From assembly GCA_024641785.1 (NCBI GenBank), contig JAHECK010000006.1, forward strand, positions 1 to 54,188: a stretch of DNA of 54,188 nt, written 5' to 3'. The position numbers were made by a program, and so were the translations under genes. The notes below the pieces were generated by a model that was not told where the DNA came from, ran no database searches, and worked only from the letters and a program-made list of their open reading frames with translations. This document shows positions 26,190 through 35,141 of this stretch, piece after piece. The DNA comes from Flavobacteriales bacterium (GTDB taxonomy: Bacteria > Bacteroidota > Bacteroidia > Flavobacteriales_D > JAHECK01). Position 1 is the stretch's first letter, and each line of letters begins with the position of its first letter.

Positions 26190-27560
26190 ATGGCAGAAAA
26201 ACCATCAATACCAAAAGGAACACGGGATTTTTTACCCGAGGAAATGATTCGTAGGAACTATATTTTCGATACGATAAAAAAACATTTCAAGCGATTTGCT
26301 TATGTGCCGATTGAAACACCTTCGATGGAAAATTTAAGTACCCTTACCGGTAAATATGGAGAAGAGGGAGATCGCCTTATTTTTAAGATATTGAACTCCG
26401 GAGATTATCTTAAGAAAGCCAATAAAGAAGCTTTAGAAAATCTTGATTCAGTAAAACTGACTTCCAGCATTTCTGAAAAAGCGCTTAGATATGACCTAAC
26501 CGTGCCTTTTGCCCGCTTTGTAGTTCAGCATCAAAATGAGATACAGTTTCCATTTAAGCGTTATCAAATTCAACCTGTATGGAGAGCTGATCGACCACAG
26601 CATGGAAGGTATCGGGAGTTTTACCAATGCGATGCCGATGTGATCGGATCGGATTCTTTGCGCTATGATATTGAAATGATCTCATTGATCGATGAAGTGT
26701 TAAGTGATTTGGATTTACGTGATTTTACAATTAAGATAAATAATCGAAAAATACTCGCCGGAATTGCGGAAGTGATGGGGATCTCGTCTCAGATCATCGA
26801 CTATACAGTAGCAATTGACAAGTTAGACAAGATCGGGGAAGATGGCGTTTTAAAAGAGCTTGAAAGTAAAAATATGCCTGAAAAAGTATTTTCAATGACT
26901 CAAGAATTGTTTGCTTTAAAAGGTATGGAAAGCATGCTTATGCTATTAAACAAATGGTTTAAAAATAGTGATCTTGGTAAAAAAGGATTAGAAGAAATAA
27001 GCTTTGTAATCGATGGAGCATCAAAGGCTGAATTAAGAAATGCAAAGGTTAGTTTAGATATTACCCTTGCTCGAGGATTGAATTATTATACAGGTTCTAT
27101 CTACGAAGTGGTGAGTAATGAAGTGAAGATGGGAAGTATAGTAGGAGGTGGGAGATATGATGACCTAACCGGAGTTTTTGGATTAAAAGATGTATCAGGA
27201 ATTGGGATTTCCTTTGGCGCGGAGCGTATTTATGATATTCTACTCGAATTGGATCGATTTCCTGAAATGAGCAAAGAAGGAGTACAACTTTTATTTGTAA
27301 ACTTTGGTGAAGTGGAAGCTCAGTATTGTGAAATACTTTTGCGCAAAGTAAGAAGAGAAGGAATCCATGCTGAGCTTTATCCTGATAACGCGAAAATGCA
27401 AAAGCAAATGAAGTATGCTCACGCTAATTCAGTTTCTTGGGTGGCCATGATTGGAGAAGATGAAATAAAAAACCAACGAATTTCTTTAAAAAATATGCTT
27501 AGCGGTGATCAGGAAGAAGTTGACCTTGATTTAATGATTCAAAAAATTCAATCTAGATAG
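26190..27560 (+). CDS. hisS: Histidine--tRNA ligase
   Basis: 456 aa. Class II aminoacyl-tRNA synthetase core: KGTRDFLPEEM at the N terminus, motif 2 VWRADRPQHGRYREFYQCDAD (about residues 130-150), the histidine-specific ARGLNYYTGSIYE motif, GGGRYDDLTG, and motif 3 GISFGAERIYD. A C-terminal anticodon-binding domain follows (about residues 365-456). It charges tRNA-His. It lies directly after valS on the plus strand and converges with mogA, 45 bases apart. Confidence 0.96.
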   Translation: MAEKPSIPKGTRDFLPEEMIRRNYIFDTIKKHFKRFAYVPIETPSMENLSTLTGKYGEEGDRLIFKILNSGDYLKKANKEALENLDSVKLTSSISEKALRYDLTVPFARFVVQHQNEIQFPFKRYQIQPVWRADRPQHGRYREFYQCDADVIGSDSLRYDIEMISLIDEVLSDLDLRDFTIKINNRKILAGIAEVMGISSQIIDYTVAIDKLDKIGEDGVLKELESKNMPEKVFSMTQELFALKGMESMLMLLNKWFKNSDLGKKGLEEISFVIDGASKAELRNAKVSLDITLARGLNYYTGSIYEVVSNEVKMGSIVGGGRYDDLTGVFGLKDVSGIGISFGAERIYDILLELDRFPEMSKEGVQLLFVNFGEVEAQYCEILLRKVRREGIHAELYPDNAKMQKQMKYAHANSVSWVAMIGEDEIKNQRISLKNMLSGDQEEVDLDLMIQKIQSR

Positions 27561-27605
27561 TAGCAAAAAATTTGAGAGAAGGAACTTTAAATTATTTATT
27601 AAGCT

Positions 27606-28136
27606 CTATTTTTCTTTTGGTCTGAAAATTTTCATTTGTGAACGGTCCGTTTCTAAATGTGGACCACCGATCAGATCAACGCAATATGGTACAGCGGGGA
27701 AAACTACTGATAGACATTCTTCTATTGCTTTTGGTTTGCCAGGAAGATTTATTATTAAAGTGCTTTTACGCGTTCCTGCAGTTTGACGAGAGAGAATGGC
27801 AGTAGGAACAAATTTAAGGCTTTCAGCACGCATCATTTCGCCAAATCCTGGTAACATTTTATCACACACCATCTCAGTGGCCTCGGGTGTAACGTCTCTA
27901 ACAGCTGGACCTGTACCTCCTGTAGTAACGACCAAAGCGCATTTTTCCACATCCGCCATCATCCGCAGTGCTTCCGCAATTTGGTCTGCTTCGTCAGGAA
28001 TAACACGATATACAGGAGTCCATTCTGAGATCAGGTATTTATTTAACAATTCAACTACTTTCTTACCAGGAATATCTTCATAAATTCCTTGACTAGCGCG
28101 ATCGCTTACATTGATTACACCGATTTTAATTTCCAT
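27606..28136 (-). CDS. mog: Molybdopterin adenylyltransferase (MogA family)
   Basis: 176 aa with IGVINVSDRASQGIYEDIPG at the start, the MPT-binding VVTTGGTGPAVRDVTPEAT (about residues 89-107) and the LPGKPKAIEECL motif. These match MogA/MoaB-type proteins; the GTGPAVRDVTPEAT form and the length favour MogA, which adenylylates molybdopterin before Mo insertion. No other molybdenum cofactor gene (moaA, moaC, moeA) is in the window, so it is isolated. MoaB-like function cannot be fully excluded. Confidence 0.88.
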   Translation of the reverse strand: MEIKIGVINVSDRASQGIYEDIPGKKVVELLNKYLISEWTPVYRVIPDEADQIAEALRMMADVEKCALVVTTGGTGPAVRDVTPEATEMVCDKMLPGFGEMMRAESLKFVPTAILSRQTAGTRKSTLIINLPGKPKAIEECLSVVFPAVPYCVDLIGGPHLETDRSQMKIFRPKEK

Positions 28137-28300
28137 CCTGCAATTAACTAAATTTCATTGATTTCTACTATGATAAAGAATGATTTTGAAGGCATATTCA
28201 AATAAAATCGGATAATATTGATTGTCATTTTAATTAGCGAATTTAAAACAGATGTAAAAGGTGAATTGTACTTTAAAAAAAATAATTACCTTCATCCCTT

Positions 28301-29497
28301 ATGGAACAGACTGTTATGGTTAAAAAGGTAGAAGATTTTGTGTTTGAATTATTCAAATCATCAGATAATTCTAATTTATTATTCCATGATTACAAACACA
28401 CCTATGATGTTGTATCTGCTGCAATTGAAATAGGAAAAGGATCAGATCTTAGTGAAGATGACCTTGAGCTTCTTCAAATTGCTGCCTGGTTTCATGATAC
28501 AGGGTATTTCCAAAGTCCAAAAGGTCATGAAAAAATAAGTGCTGAAATCGCTGTTAAATTTTTGAAGAGTGAAAATTTTGATCCTAAAAAGATTGAAAAG
28601 ATAAAGGCATTAATTGAGGTCACAGAAATTGGAAAAAAACCTCAAAATCACTTAGAGGAAGTAATGTGTGATGCTGATCTGCAAAACCTTGGTACCAGCG
28701 ATTATAAAAATCGGGCTAATTTATTAAGAGATGAGGCTCTGACTATACATGGAAAGCAATTAGACGAATTGGCCTGGTTAGAATGGGAATTGAAATTTTT
28801 AAACGAGCATAAATATTATACTCGATACATGAAGTTGAATTACAATCCTATTAAGAATAATAATATTGTACAACTTAAACAAGAGATAAAGAAACTTAAG
28901 GATAAAAATGAAGAAAGTCTTTCAAAATCGAATATAGAAAGTGAAAAAGTAAATGCATATGAATCATTTTTACCAGGTATGGAATACATGTTTCGTGAAG
29001 TTTTGAGAGATCATATTAGTTTGAGTGTTATTGCGGATAATAAAGCTAATTTAATATTGAGTGTAAATGCAATTATTATTTCAATTACAATATCTGTTCT
29101 GATACAAAATTATGATGTCAATCCAACTTTAAATATTCCCACCGTCTTTTTACTACTTGTAAGTGTTTTGACTATGGTATTTGCTGCTTTATCAACAAAA
29201 CCAAGTAAAAACAATGGCAAATTCACTAAGGAGGACGTTTTAAATAAAAAAGCCAATCTATTGTTTTTCGGTAATTATCATAATACCTCCTTTGAATTAT
29301 TTGAATGGGGAATCAAAGAAATGATGAATGATAAAGATTATTTGTATCATACAATGATCAAAGATCTGCACTCAATTGGAAAAGTACTGAACAAAAAGTA
29401 CCACTTTTTAAGAATTGCCTATCTTTTATTTTTGTATGGAATTACGATCTCTGTTGTTCTATTTATGATTTTCATGGCCTATGCAAGTAGAGCCTAA
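28301..29497 (+). CDS. HD-domain phosphohydrolase fused to a PycTM (Pycsar-effector-like) membrane domain
   Basis: 398 aa. Residues about 20-150 form an HD domain with probable metal ligands His33 (HDYKHTYDVV), His65-Asp66 (AAWFHDTGYF) and Asp124 (MCDADLQNLG). A charged, coiled-coil-like linker spans about 185-220. The C-terminal half resembles the PycTM/DUF5706 family: DHISLSVIADNKANLILSVN (about 238-256), membrane helices at about 251-269, 279-297 and 371-394, and a soluble loop between the second and third. In Pycsar defence, PycTM effectors respond to cyclic mononucleotides; here the HD domain might cut or sense a nucleotide. No cyclase or toxin partner lies alongside. HD-PycTM family assignment is from memory of motifs; function is inference. 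Confidence 0.8.
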   Translation: MEQTVMVKKVEDFVFELFKSSDNSNLLFHDYKHTYDVVSAAIEIGKGSDLSEDDLELLQIAAWFHDTGYFQSPKGHEKISAEIAVKFLKSENFDPKKIEKIKALIEVTEIGKKPQNHLEEVMCDADLQNLGTSDYKNRANLLRDEALTIHGKQLDELAWLEWELKFLNEHKYYTRYMKLNYNPIKNNNIVQLKQEIKKLKDKNEESLSKSNIESEKVNAYESFLPGMEYMFREVLRDHISLSVIADNKANLILSVNAIIISITISVLIQNYDVNPTLNIPTVFLLLVSVLTMVFAALSTKPSKNNGKFTKEDVLNKKANLLFFGNYHNTSFELFEWGIKEMMNDKDYLYHTMIKDLHSIGKVLNKKYHFLRIAYLLFLYGITISVVLFMIFMAYASRA

Positions 29498-29623
29498 GCC
29501 TAATTCTATTCTTTATTGATCGAAGATTCAAAAAGTTTACTGAAAGCTACGATCAAACTAAGGAATAGGCGAACAGTCAGTTATTTATACTTATTAAAAG
29601 CACTTTTGAAATCGGCATAAATG

Positions 29624-30028
29624 CTATTCCGGGTCCTGATCAGAATTGATAAATTGAAAGATAAAAATGATCCAGCCAATGATCATTAAAGTACCACCTA
29701 AAGGAGTAATTGGGCCAAGTAGTTTCCGAAATGAAAATAGCATGTAATAGTCGGCGGCTACTAAAGAATAAATTGAAATTGAAAACAATAGAGAGCCCAA
29801 TAAAATAAACCAATAGAAAATTTTAAATTTTTTCTTTCTGAATTTATGATAATTAAGCCCGAGTATTAAGATTGTGATACCCGAATACATTTGATATCGG
29901 ACGCCGGTCTCGAAAGATGAAAGGCTTGATTCGCTGAGCACTTCTTTTAAAGCATGTGCTCCAAAGGCTCCAAGTATAATAGCGAAAAGAATAAGTAAAG
30001 CGCCGGAAATTACAACCCCTTTTTTCAT
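29624..30028 (-). CDS. DUF423 family inner-membrane protein
   Basis: 134 aa, four hydrophobic segments (about residues 5-25, 48-64, 70-92 and 106-127). The N-terminal SGALLILFAIILGAFGAHALK and the later LLGPITPLGGTLMIIGWI are hallmarks of the DUF423 (YgdD-like) family, small membrane proteins of unknown function found across bacteria. It is last in a run of minus-strand genes but is separated from the lipoprotein gene upstream by a strong terminator, so it probably has its own promoter. It converges with the HD-PycTM gene. Confidence 0.9.
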   Translation of the reverse strand: MKKGVVISGALLILFAIILGAFGAHALKEVLSESSLSSFETGVRYQMYSGITILILGLNYHKFRKKKFKIFYWFILLGSLLFSISIYSLVAADYYMLFSFRKLLGPITPLGGTLMIIGWIIFIFQFINSDQDPE

Positions 30029-30058
30029 ATAATGCGACTAGTTAAAGAGTACTAAAAT

Positions 30059-30088
30059 AAAAAAGTCCCGCGCTAGCGGGACTTTTTT
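30059..30088 (-). terminator. Strong terminator at the end of the lipoprotein operon
   Basis: Stem AGTCCCGC / GCGGGACT (30064-30071 with 30076-30083), loop of 4, flanked by A runs on the left and T runs on the right, so it can work on both strands. On the minus strand it immediately follows the stop codon of the small LPP20-like gene. Confidence 0.9.
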
Positions 30089-30661
30089 TTAGTTGTTTTC
30101 CATTTTCAGCATTTCAGCATTGAAAGTTTCTTTAAACTTTTCGTAGTCGTAATCTATTTTTAAACGGTCATCTTTCGAAAGGCGATCATTTATTTTAGTT
30201 ATTAATTCTTCACCGGATAATTCAATTGCCAAATAGGTCTTGTATTTATTATCAGGAGTTTTAGTCATTTTTTCACAAATGGTTTTTGTACCACTTAATT
30301 GTTGATTAACTACTTCTCGGGTTAAACCTTCAAATCGTTCTTCAACTTCTTCTTGATTGTTTAATTCTCTTGAATTCACATAGTTATCAATAGTAGCTTT
30401 AATTGTAGTATTAATCGCTCCTGCTAATTCAGCTTTTGCATTGTTCAATGCTTTTTTCTTTGAAGTCATTTGATCTAAACTTTCTCCTATTGCGTTTGAT
30501 CTGAAGAACTCATTATTACTAAAATAATCAGGTCCGCTACAATATGTATTTACAAGAACTTCGCCATCTGGAGCGGCTTCTTTCTTTCCTTTACATGAAT
30601 AAATTCCTGCCGAAAGTATCAAGCCGGTTAATAGTAGAATAAGGGTACGTGAATTTTTCAT
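30089..30661 (-). CDS. Small LPP20-like lipoprotein
   Basis: 190 aa from ATG 30661, which begins a lipoprotein signal (MKNSRTLILLLTGLILSAGIYSC, lipobox ending at Cys23); an upstream in-frame ATG at 30706 would bury that signal and was not used. The mature part, with FFRSNAIGESLDQMTSKKKALNNAKAELAGAI, follows the LPP20 pattern of a YC-G start, an FRa-G-s turn and a long amphipathic helix. Function is unknown; LPP20-type proteins are envelope lipoproteins, some associated with flagellar or adhesion structures in other phyla. It is last of three lipoprotein genes in the operon. Confidence 0.75.
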   Translation of the reverse strand: MKNSRTLILLLTGLILSAGIYSCKGKKEAAPDGEVLVNTYCSGPDYFSNNEFFRSNAIGESLDQMTSKKKALNNAKAELAGAINTTIKATIDNYVNSRELNNQEEVEERFEGLTREVVNQQLSGTKTICEKMTKTPDNKYKTYLAIELSGEELITKINDRLSKDDRLKIDYDYEKFKETFNAEMLKMENN

Positions 30662-30731
30662 TTTCTTATGTATTAGATTGTTTATTATTTTATTTTCAGA
30701 AATCATGCCAAAGTTTAGAAGGTTTACGTCT

Positions 30732-32045
30732 TTAATCTCGACAATGTTCCATTATTAATTTTTGAATCCAGTTATATTTAATTTGTTTCACTGCATTTTC
30801 AATCGCTTTATTATCGGCACTCATTCTATTTGTATGCACTCCTTTTACATCAGGCCAAATTTTTTGTTCTATCAAATTTTTCTGACTGTTATAAACATTC
30901 ATCTGTATAGTGCAACTACTCGTATAGAAATCATCTGTTTTTCCAATAGCATCTAATTTAAATATTGCTTCTAAAAATACATCTGCCATTGCCGAATCCT
31001 GACTGGTTTTCGCTCCTGCTTTGTTTATTATATCTTGAAATGCTCCTTTGTCTTTAGATGTTGTAATATAAACAGTGGGTCTATTAACCTTTATTTCTAT
31101 TGTAACAGAGTCATATTCTTTTTCAAATAGTCCGGCTATAATTGGATCTTTAATAAGATCAGATGTACTTACCCAGGCATTCATTAAAGAAGGCACTTCT
31201 TCGTAGTAATTAATTTGTAAGTTAAATTTAATGATGCCATTTTCATCCGAGATCAATTTTTGAGATGCATACGAATTATACTTCACTCGAACGGGAATAT
31301 TTTCTACCGGGATACCATTGTATTGTAGTGAAAACGTTGCTGCTTCAGTATAGCAATTTGACCATTCTAATAGAATCGTGTTTTTAGATTTTATTAATTT
31401 TAATTTTGTTAAGCGATCATCAATTTTTGAAAGAATAAAATTCCCAAGATAGATGGTTTGACTATTTCTGCTTGTTTTTAAGGGATCATTTAAATAGGGT
31501 TTTATCGCATCTAGCGCTTGTAAAAGGTATTCAAATTGGAGTTTATACTCAACTTCATTTTCACTTTGGTCTAGAAAAAATAGTGATTTGCTAATGGCTT
31601 TTTCTTTAAGTTCAGCTTGAAGTTCTTTATATTCTGATTTTGATAGGCGATAAAGCACCCAATATTCATTATTATCCACCCAGGATTCAACCGCTTCAAA
31701 GTTGCTAATATTATTTTTCACATCGATTCGGGTAGTTGCCTGATAATTTTCAATAAACGCTTGATTGCTTTCTTTTTGACTTAAAACAGATTGTGCATCG
31801 ATACTTACCTCTATCTCTGATGAAAGATCCTCCAGGGCTTTATTCTTTGCAACTTGCTGAAAATCATTTTTATGTACATTAAGATTTGCATTTCCAATCC
31901 CATAATAATAGGAAGATGAGATCGGTTTTTGCATTACCCAATCCGGTCTTGGATTATTTAAAGCCGCTTCTTGTGTTTTTTTAGTAGCACTGCAAGAAGC
32001 TATAAATAATAGGAGAGCTATAATGATGTATAATTTATTTAACAT
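30732..32045 (-). CDS. LPP20-domain lipoprotein with extra C-terminal domains
   Basis: 437 aa. Lipobox FIASC (Cys18). The N-terminal LPP20-like domain has RPDWVMQKPISSSYYYGIGNA and a long helix KNKALEDLSSEIEVSIDAQS. A middle region is followed near residues 225-290 by an Ig-like, carboxypeptidase-regulatory-type beta domain (GIPVENIPVRVKYNS ... DENGIIKFNLQ), and a C-terminal domain from about 320 may resemble the N-terminal LPP20-type alpha/beta fold. It overlaps the CsgG-like gene upstream by 11 bases, so the two are translated together. Likely anchored in the periplasmic leaflet of the outer membrane or exposed; function unknown. Confidence 0.75.
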   Translation of the reverse strand: MLNKLYIIIALLLFIASCSATKKTQEAALNNPRPDWVMQKPISSSYYYGIGNANLNVHKNDFQQVAKNKALEDLSSEIEVSIDAQSVLSQKESNQAFIENYQATTRIDVKNNISNFEAVESWVDNNEYWVLYRLSKSEYKELQAELKEKAISKSLFFLDQSENEVEYKLQFEYLLQALDAIKPYLNDPLKTSRNSQTIYLGNFILSKIDDRLTKLKLIKSKNTILLEWSNCYTEAATFSLQYNGIPVENIPVRVKYNSYASQKLISDENGIIKFNLQINYYEEVPSLMNAWVSTSDLIKDPIIAGLFEKEYDSVTIEIKVNRPTVYITTSKDKGAFQDIINKAGAKTSQDSAMADVFLEAIFKLDAIGKTDDFYTSSCTIQMNVYNSQKNLIEQKIWPDVKGVHTNRMSADNKAIENAVKQIKYNWIQKLIMEHCRD

Positions 32046-33405
32046 AGTAATAGCTAAATTTTTCTACTTCTGATTGAACTTGTTTTGCGAGATCAACAAA
32101 AGCATCATTTGTTAAAGCCTCAACACTTTTAATTTTCTGTCTACTACTTAAATATTGGTCCATTTGCCTCTTTTCATTATTGCTAGTGACTACCTTGCCA
32201 TCTTTTGAAGGGAAAAGTACTGAAGCATCTCCATCATAGCTATAATATTGTACCTGATCACTAATCTCATTTGAGAAAATCTTGGAAACCTCTATTTCGC
32301 CTGTGGTTAATGAAATAAGTTTAATTTGAACGGATACCATCACACTATTTCTCTGATTATATTCAAAATAGACTGTTCTTTTATATTGAGTTTCATAATA
32401 CTCCTCTCCGGCTTCATTCGTCTTTTTAACTTTAAAAGATTTAAATCCTTCTTTCTTTTGTCTTGAAAGTTCACCCGTTTTTTTTGTCATATCAAGCAAT
32501 GTTCCACCAAGTAACCATTTTACTCCCAATAACTTTCCTGCTTCTGATGCAGTAGATTCATTTACTGCTCCAGATAGATTTATTTTTTGTTCATTGAGTA
32601 ATTGCTCGTAATTGGTACGATCAATCACCTTTAAAAAAGGATCCTTTGTTTGACTTAATGCATCTAAATTATAAGCTTCAGCCTTTTTTTGAGCATTTTG
32701 ATATTGAGTGGCATTTTCAAAAGGAATTAAACCAACACTTACTAATCCTAATTGTAATGCTAATTCTTGTAATTCCTTTGAGTCTTTATAATCAGGATTT
32801 GTACTTATTACTTCAAGAAAGGCATTATAAGCGCTTCGATATTTATTCTCTTCTAAGAACTGAACACCTTTCCGATAGTAGGGTTCAGTATAGGCGATAT
32901 CTTTAAGCTTCTTAGTGTCCTTATAATCAGGTTCTAAGCGAACTATTTCTTTAAACATAGCTTCTGCATTATCATAATCTTCTTGATCTAAATATTGCAG
33001 ACCTTTTTCGTAGGTTTCAATTAAATAAGTCTTTTTTATTTCAACGAAATCTTCATTGTAGTGGGAAGGAATAGTTAGATTTACAGAAACTATTTCGAGG
33101 GAATTTTTATATTGTTTAGCAGCCAAAAACGCATTAATGGCTTCTTTTTTATTTCCTAGCTGACTTTCTTGAAAAAATGTTGAAAGCTTGTCATTTAAAA
33201 CTTGTCCACCAGTTCGGGTAAGTGCTTCTCTGGCTTCGATATATTCCGGTTTTTTAATTAAAGCTTGTTTGTAATAATTGGAAGCTTCGAGATTGAGTTG
33301 GGCAGCTTCCATTTTACTCCCTTTTTTATATAAAGACTTTGGGCTATTGCAAGAGATCAGAAAGAGAATGGACAGGAAAATAAAGAAGTAATTAGTTCTA
33401 TTCAT
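32035..33405 (-). CDS. TPR lipoprotein with CsgG-like domain
   Basis: 456 aa. Lipobox LISC (Cys19). Residues about 30-225 contain TPR units (EASNYYKQALIKKPEYIEA; YDNAEAMFKEIVRLEPDYKD; YRSAYNAFLEVISTNPDYKD). The C-terminal half resembles the CsgG/curli-assembly fold: VIDRTNYEQLLNEQKI, KLLGVKWLLGGTL, VSVQIKLISLTTGEIEVSKIF and the final VDLAKQVQSEVEKF. CsgG is a nonameric outer-membrane channel for curli, but many CsgG-like lipoproteins do not form channels. First gene of a three-lipoprotein operon with two LPP20-like genes. Confidence 0.78.
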   Translation of the reverse strand: MNRTNYFFIFLSILFLISCNSPKSLYKKGSKMEAAQLNLEASNYYKQALIKKPEYIEAREALTRTGGQVLNDKLSTFFQESQLGNKKEAINAFLAAKQYKNSLEIVSVNLTIPSHYNEDFVEIKKTYLIETYEKGLQYLDQEDYDNAEAMFKEIVRLEPDYKDTKKLKDIAYTEPYYRKGVQFLEENKYRSAYNAFLEVISTNPDYKDSKELQELALQLGLVSVGLIPFENATQYQNAQKKAEAYNLDALSQTKDPFLKVIDRTNYEQLLNEQKINLSGAVNESTASEAGKLLGVKWLLGGTLLDMTKKTGELSRQKKEGFKSFKVKKTNEAGEEYYETQYKRTVYFEYNQRNSVMVSVQIKLISLTTGEIEVSKIFSNEISDQVQYYSYDGDASVLFPSKDGKVVTSNNEKRQMDQYLSSRQKIKSVEALTNDAFVDLAKQVQSEVEKFSYYYVK

Positions 33406-33600
33406 AATAAATAATTATGCAGTTTAAAACTTAAAGACAATTTTTATGCCGATAGTGATTAATAAATTAATTCTAGTGTAATTTAGCGGTAAAAATGAAC
33501 CCTTGGTAATTGGAATAACTTGATTTGTTAACATGCTATATTGGAAAGTATATTATTGATTTAACAAGAGATATTCTTAAACCAAAAGAAATTTACGTAT

Positions 33601-34965
33601 ATGAAAACCATTTTAGTGTTAGGTGCTGGTAAATCAAGTGCGACGCTTATAAGCTATCTTATTGAGAATGCGGAGAAAGAAGATTGGAAAATCCTTGTAG
33701 CTGATAGGGATCTGGCTATGATAGTTGACAAAACAAATCAAAGCTCTTTTACAGAATCCTTTGCTCTTGATATGATGAATAAAGAGTTGAGGAGGCCTTT
33801 AATTGAGCGGAGTGATATTGTTATTTCAATGTTACCCGCGTCATTGCACATGCCTGTAATTAAGGATTGTATAAAGTTCAAAAAAAATATTATCACCCCT
33901 TCTTATATGACTCCGGAGATCAAGGAGCTTGATAAAGATGCTAAAAATGCGGATATATTAATTATGAATGAGTTGGGATTAGATCCTGGTATAGATCATA
34001 TGTCGGCGATGAAAATTGTGGATCGAATTCGCGATAAAGGAGGGGAGTTAACCTATTTTGAATCATTTACCGGAGGTTTAGTTGCTCCTGAAAGTGACAA
34101 TAACCCCTGGAATTATAAGTTTACCTGGAATCCGAGAAATGTTGTTATGGCCGGTCAGGGAGGAGCAGCAAAATTCATTCAAAGAGGTCTTTTTAAATAC
34201 ATTCCTTATAATCGCCTTTTTAGAAGATCTGAAGTAATCGAGATTAAAGAGTATGGGAAATTTGAAGGTATTGCAAACAGAGATTCTTTAAAGTACAGGA
34301 GTATTTATGGTCTGGATACTATTCCGACGATCTATAGGGGAACCTTAAGAAGGGTTGGATTTGGGAAAGCATGGAATTACTTAGTCCAGTTAGGGGCTAC
34401 TGAAGATGGTTATATCATGGAAGGGTCAGCAAATATGACGCACCGCGATTTCACTAATTCATTCTTAGCATACAATCCCTATGATTCGGTTGAATTAAAA
34501 TTCCGTCATTATATGAAAATAGACCAGGATGATGAGGTTTGGGATAAGTTAGTGTGGCTAGGGTTATTTGAAGATACCCCGATCGGAATAAATAAGGATG
34601 CAACTCCTGCGCAAATTCTTCAGATAATAATGGAGAAAAAAATGCAGTTAGAGCCCCATGATAAAGATATGATCGTAATGTATCATAAAATCGGATATAA
34701 AATAAAGAATAAGCATAGTGAGATCAAGTCTTGGCTTGTTTTTATTGGAAAAGACCAGAAGTACACCGCTATGAGTGATACGGTTGGTTTGCCTTTAGGC
34801 ATATTCACTAAAATGTTATTGCGAGGAGAAATTAATTTAAAAGGTGTTCGTATGCCTATTATGAAGGAAGTCTATCTGCCTGTTTTGGGCGAATTGGAAA
34901 AGCATGGAATCATTTTTAAAGAAAAAGTTGAAGAGATGAGTGAAGAAAAAGCGAAACTCCAATAA
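33601..34965 (+). CDS. Saccharopine dehydrogenase-like oxidoreductase (saccharopine reductase type)
   Basis: 454 aa. The N-terminal Rossmann fold starts ILVLGAGKSSATLISYL, followed by VADRDLAMI at the end of beta2 and SDIVISMLPASLHMPVIKDC. The C-terminal catalytic domain has LGLDPGIDHMSAMKIVDRI, ESFTGGLVAPESDNNPWNYKFTW and a long all-alpha/beta insert, as in LYS9-type saccharopine reductases. In fungi these act in lysine synthesis by the aminoadipate route and in other organisms in lysine breakdown; which applies here is not visible, and other lysine genes are absent. It is monocistronic in appearance, 195 bases from the divergent CsgG-like gene and 176 bases before rpsP. Confidence 0.88.
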   Translation: MKTILVLGAGKSSATLISYLIENAEKEDWKILVADRDLAMIVDKTNQSSFTESFALDMMNKELRRPLIERSDIVISMLPASLHMPVIKDCIKFKKNIITPSYMTPEIKELDKDAKNADILIMNELGLDPGIDHMSAMKIVDRIRDKGGELTYFESFTGGLVAPESDNNPWNYKFTWNPRNVVMAGQGGAAKFIQRGLFKYIPYNRLFRRSEVIEIKEYGKFEGIANRDSLKYRSIYGLDTIPTIYRGTLRRVGFGKAWNYLVQLGATEDGYIMEGSANMTHRDFTNSFLAYNPYDSVELKFRHYMKIDQDDEVWDKLVWLGLFEDTPIGINKDATPAQILQIIMEKKMQLEPHDKDMIVMYHKIGYKIKNKHSEIKSWLVFIGKDQKYTAMSDTVGLPLGIFTKMLLRGEINLKGVRMPIMKEVYLPVLGELEKHGIIFKEKVEEMSEEKAKLQ

Positions 34966-35095
34966 TACAATAACCTTGTCATTTAAAATTGGTTCGATTC
35001 TTATTGATTGTCAATGCATTATTTATTTTTTCGGCGATTAGTTGAAATTCAAAAAGTATTTTGAATAAAAGATTTTATTATTCAAGATAATATCA

Positions 35096-35103
35096 GATAT
35101 TTG
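35096..35103 (+). promoter_or_regulatory. Possible -7 box for rpsP
   Basis: GATATTTG is one mismatch from TAnnTTTG and lies 38 bases before the rpsP ATG. The nearest upstream TTTG (35060) is too far for a good -33 box, so support is modest. Confidence 0.3.
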
Positions 35104-35141
35104 CACGCTCAAAAAAGAGGATATAATTAAATACTTAAAAA

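Noticed and set aside
27561-27605. Terminator between convergent hisS and mogA
   Set aside because: AT-rich with no clear stem; nothing supports a hairpin.
29516-29556. Inverted repeat TTGATCG / CGATCAA between the HD-PycTM and DUF423 genes
   Set aside because: Seven-base arms with a 27-base loop and no T tract; too weak to call a terminator or operator.
33406-33600. RNA gene or riboswitch in the 195-base region before the saccharopine-dehydrogenase-like gene
   Set aside because: AT-rich with no recognisable conserved fold; it most likely holds the two divergent promoters, which I could not place confidently.
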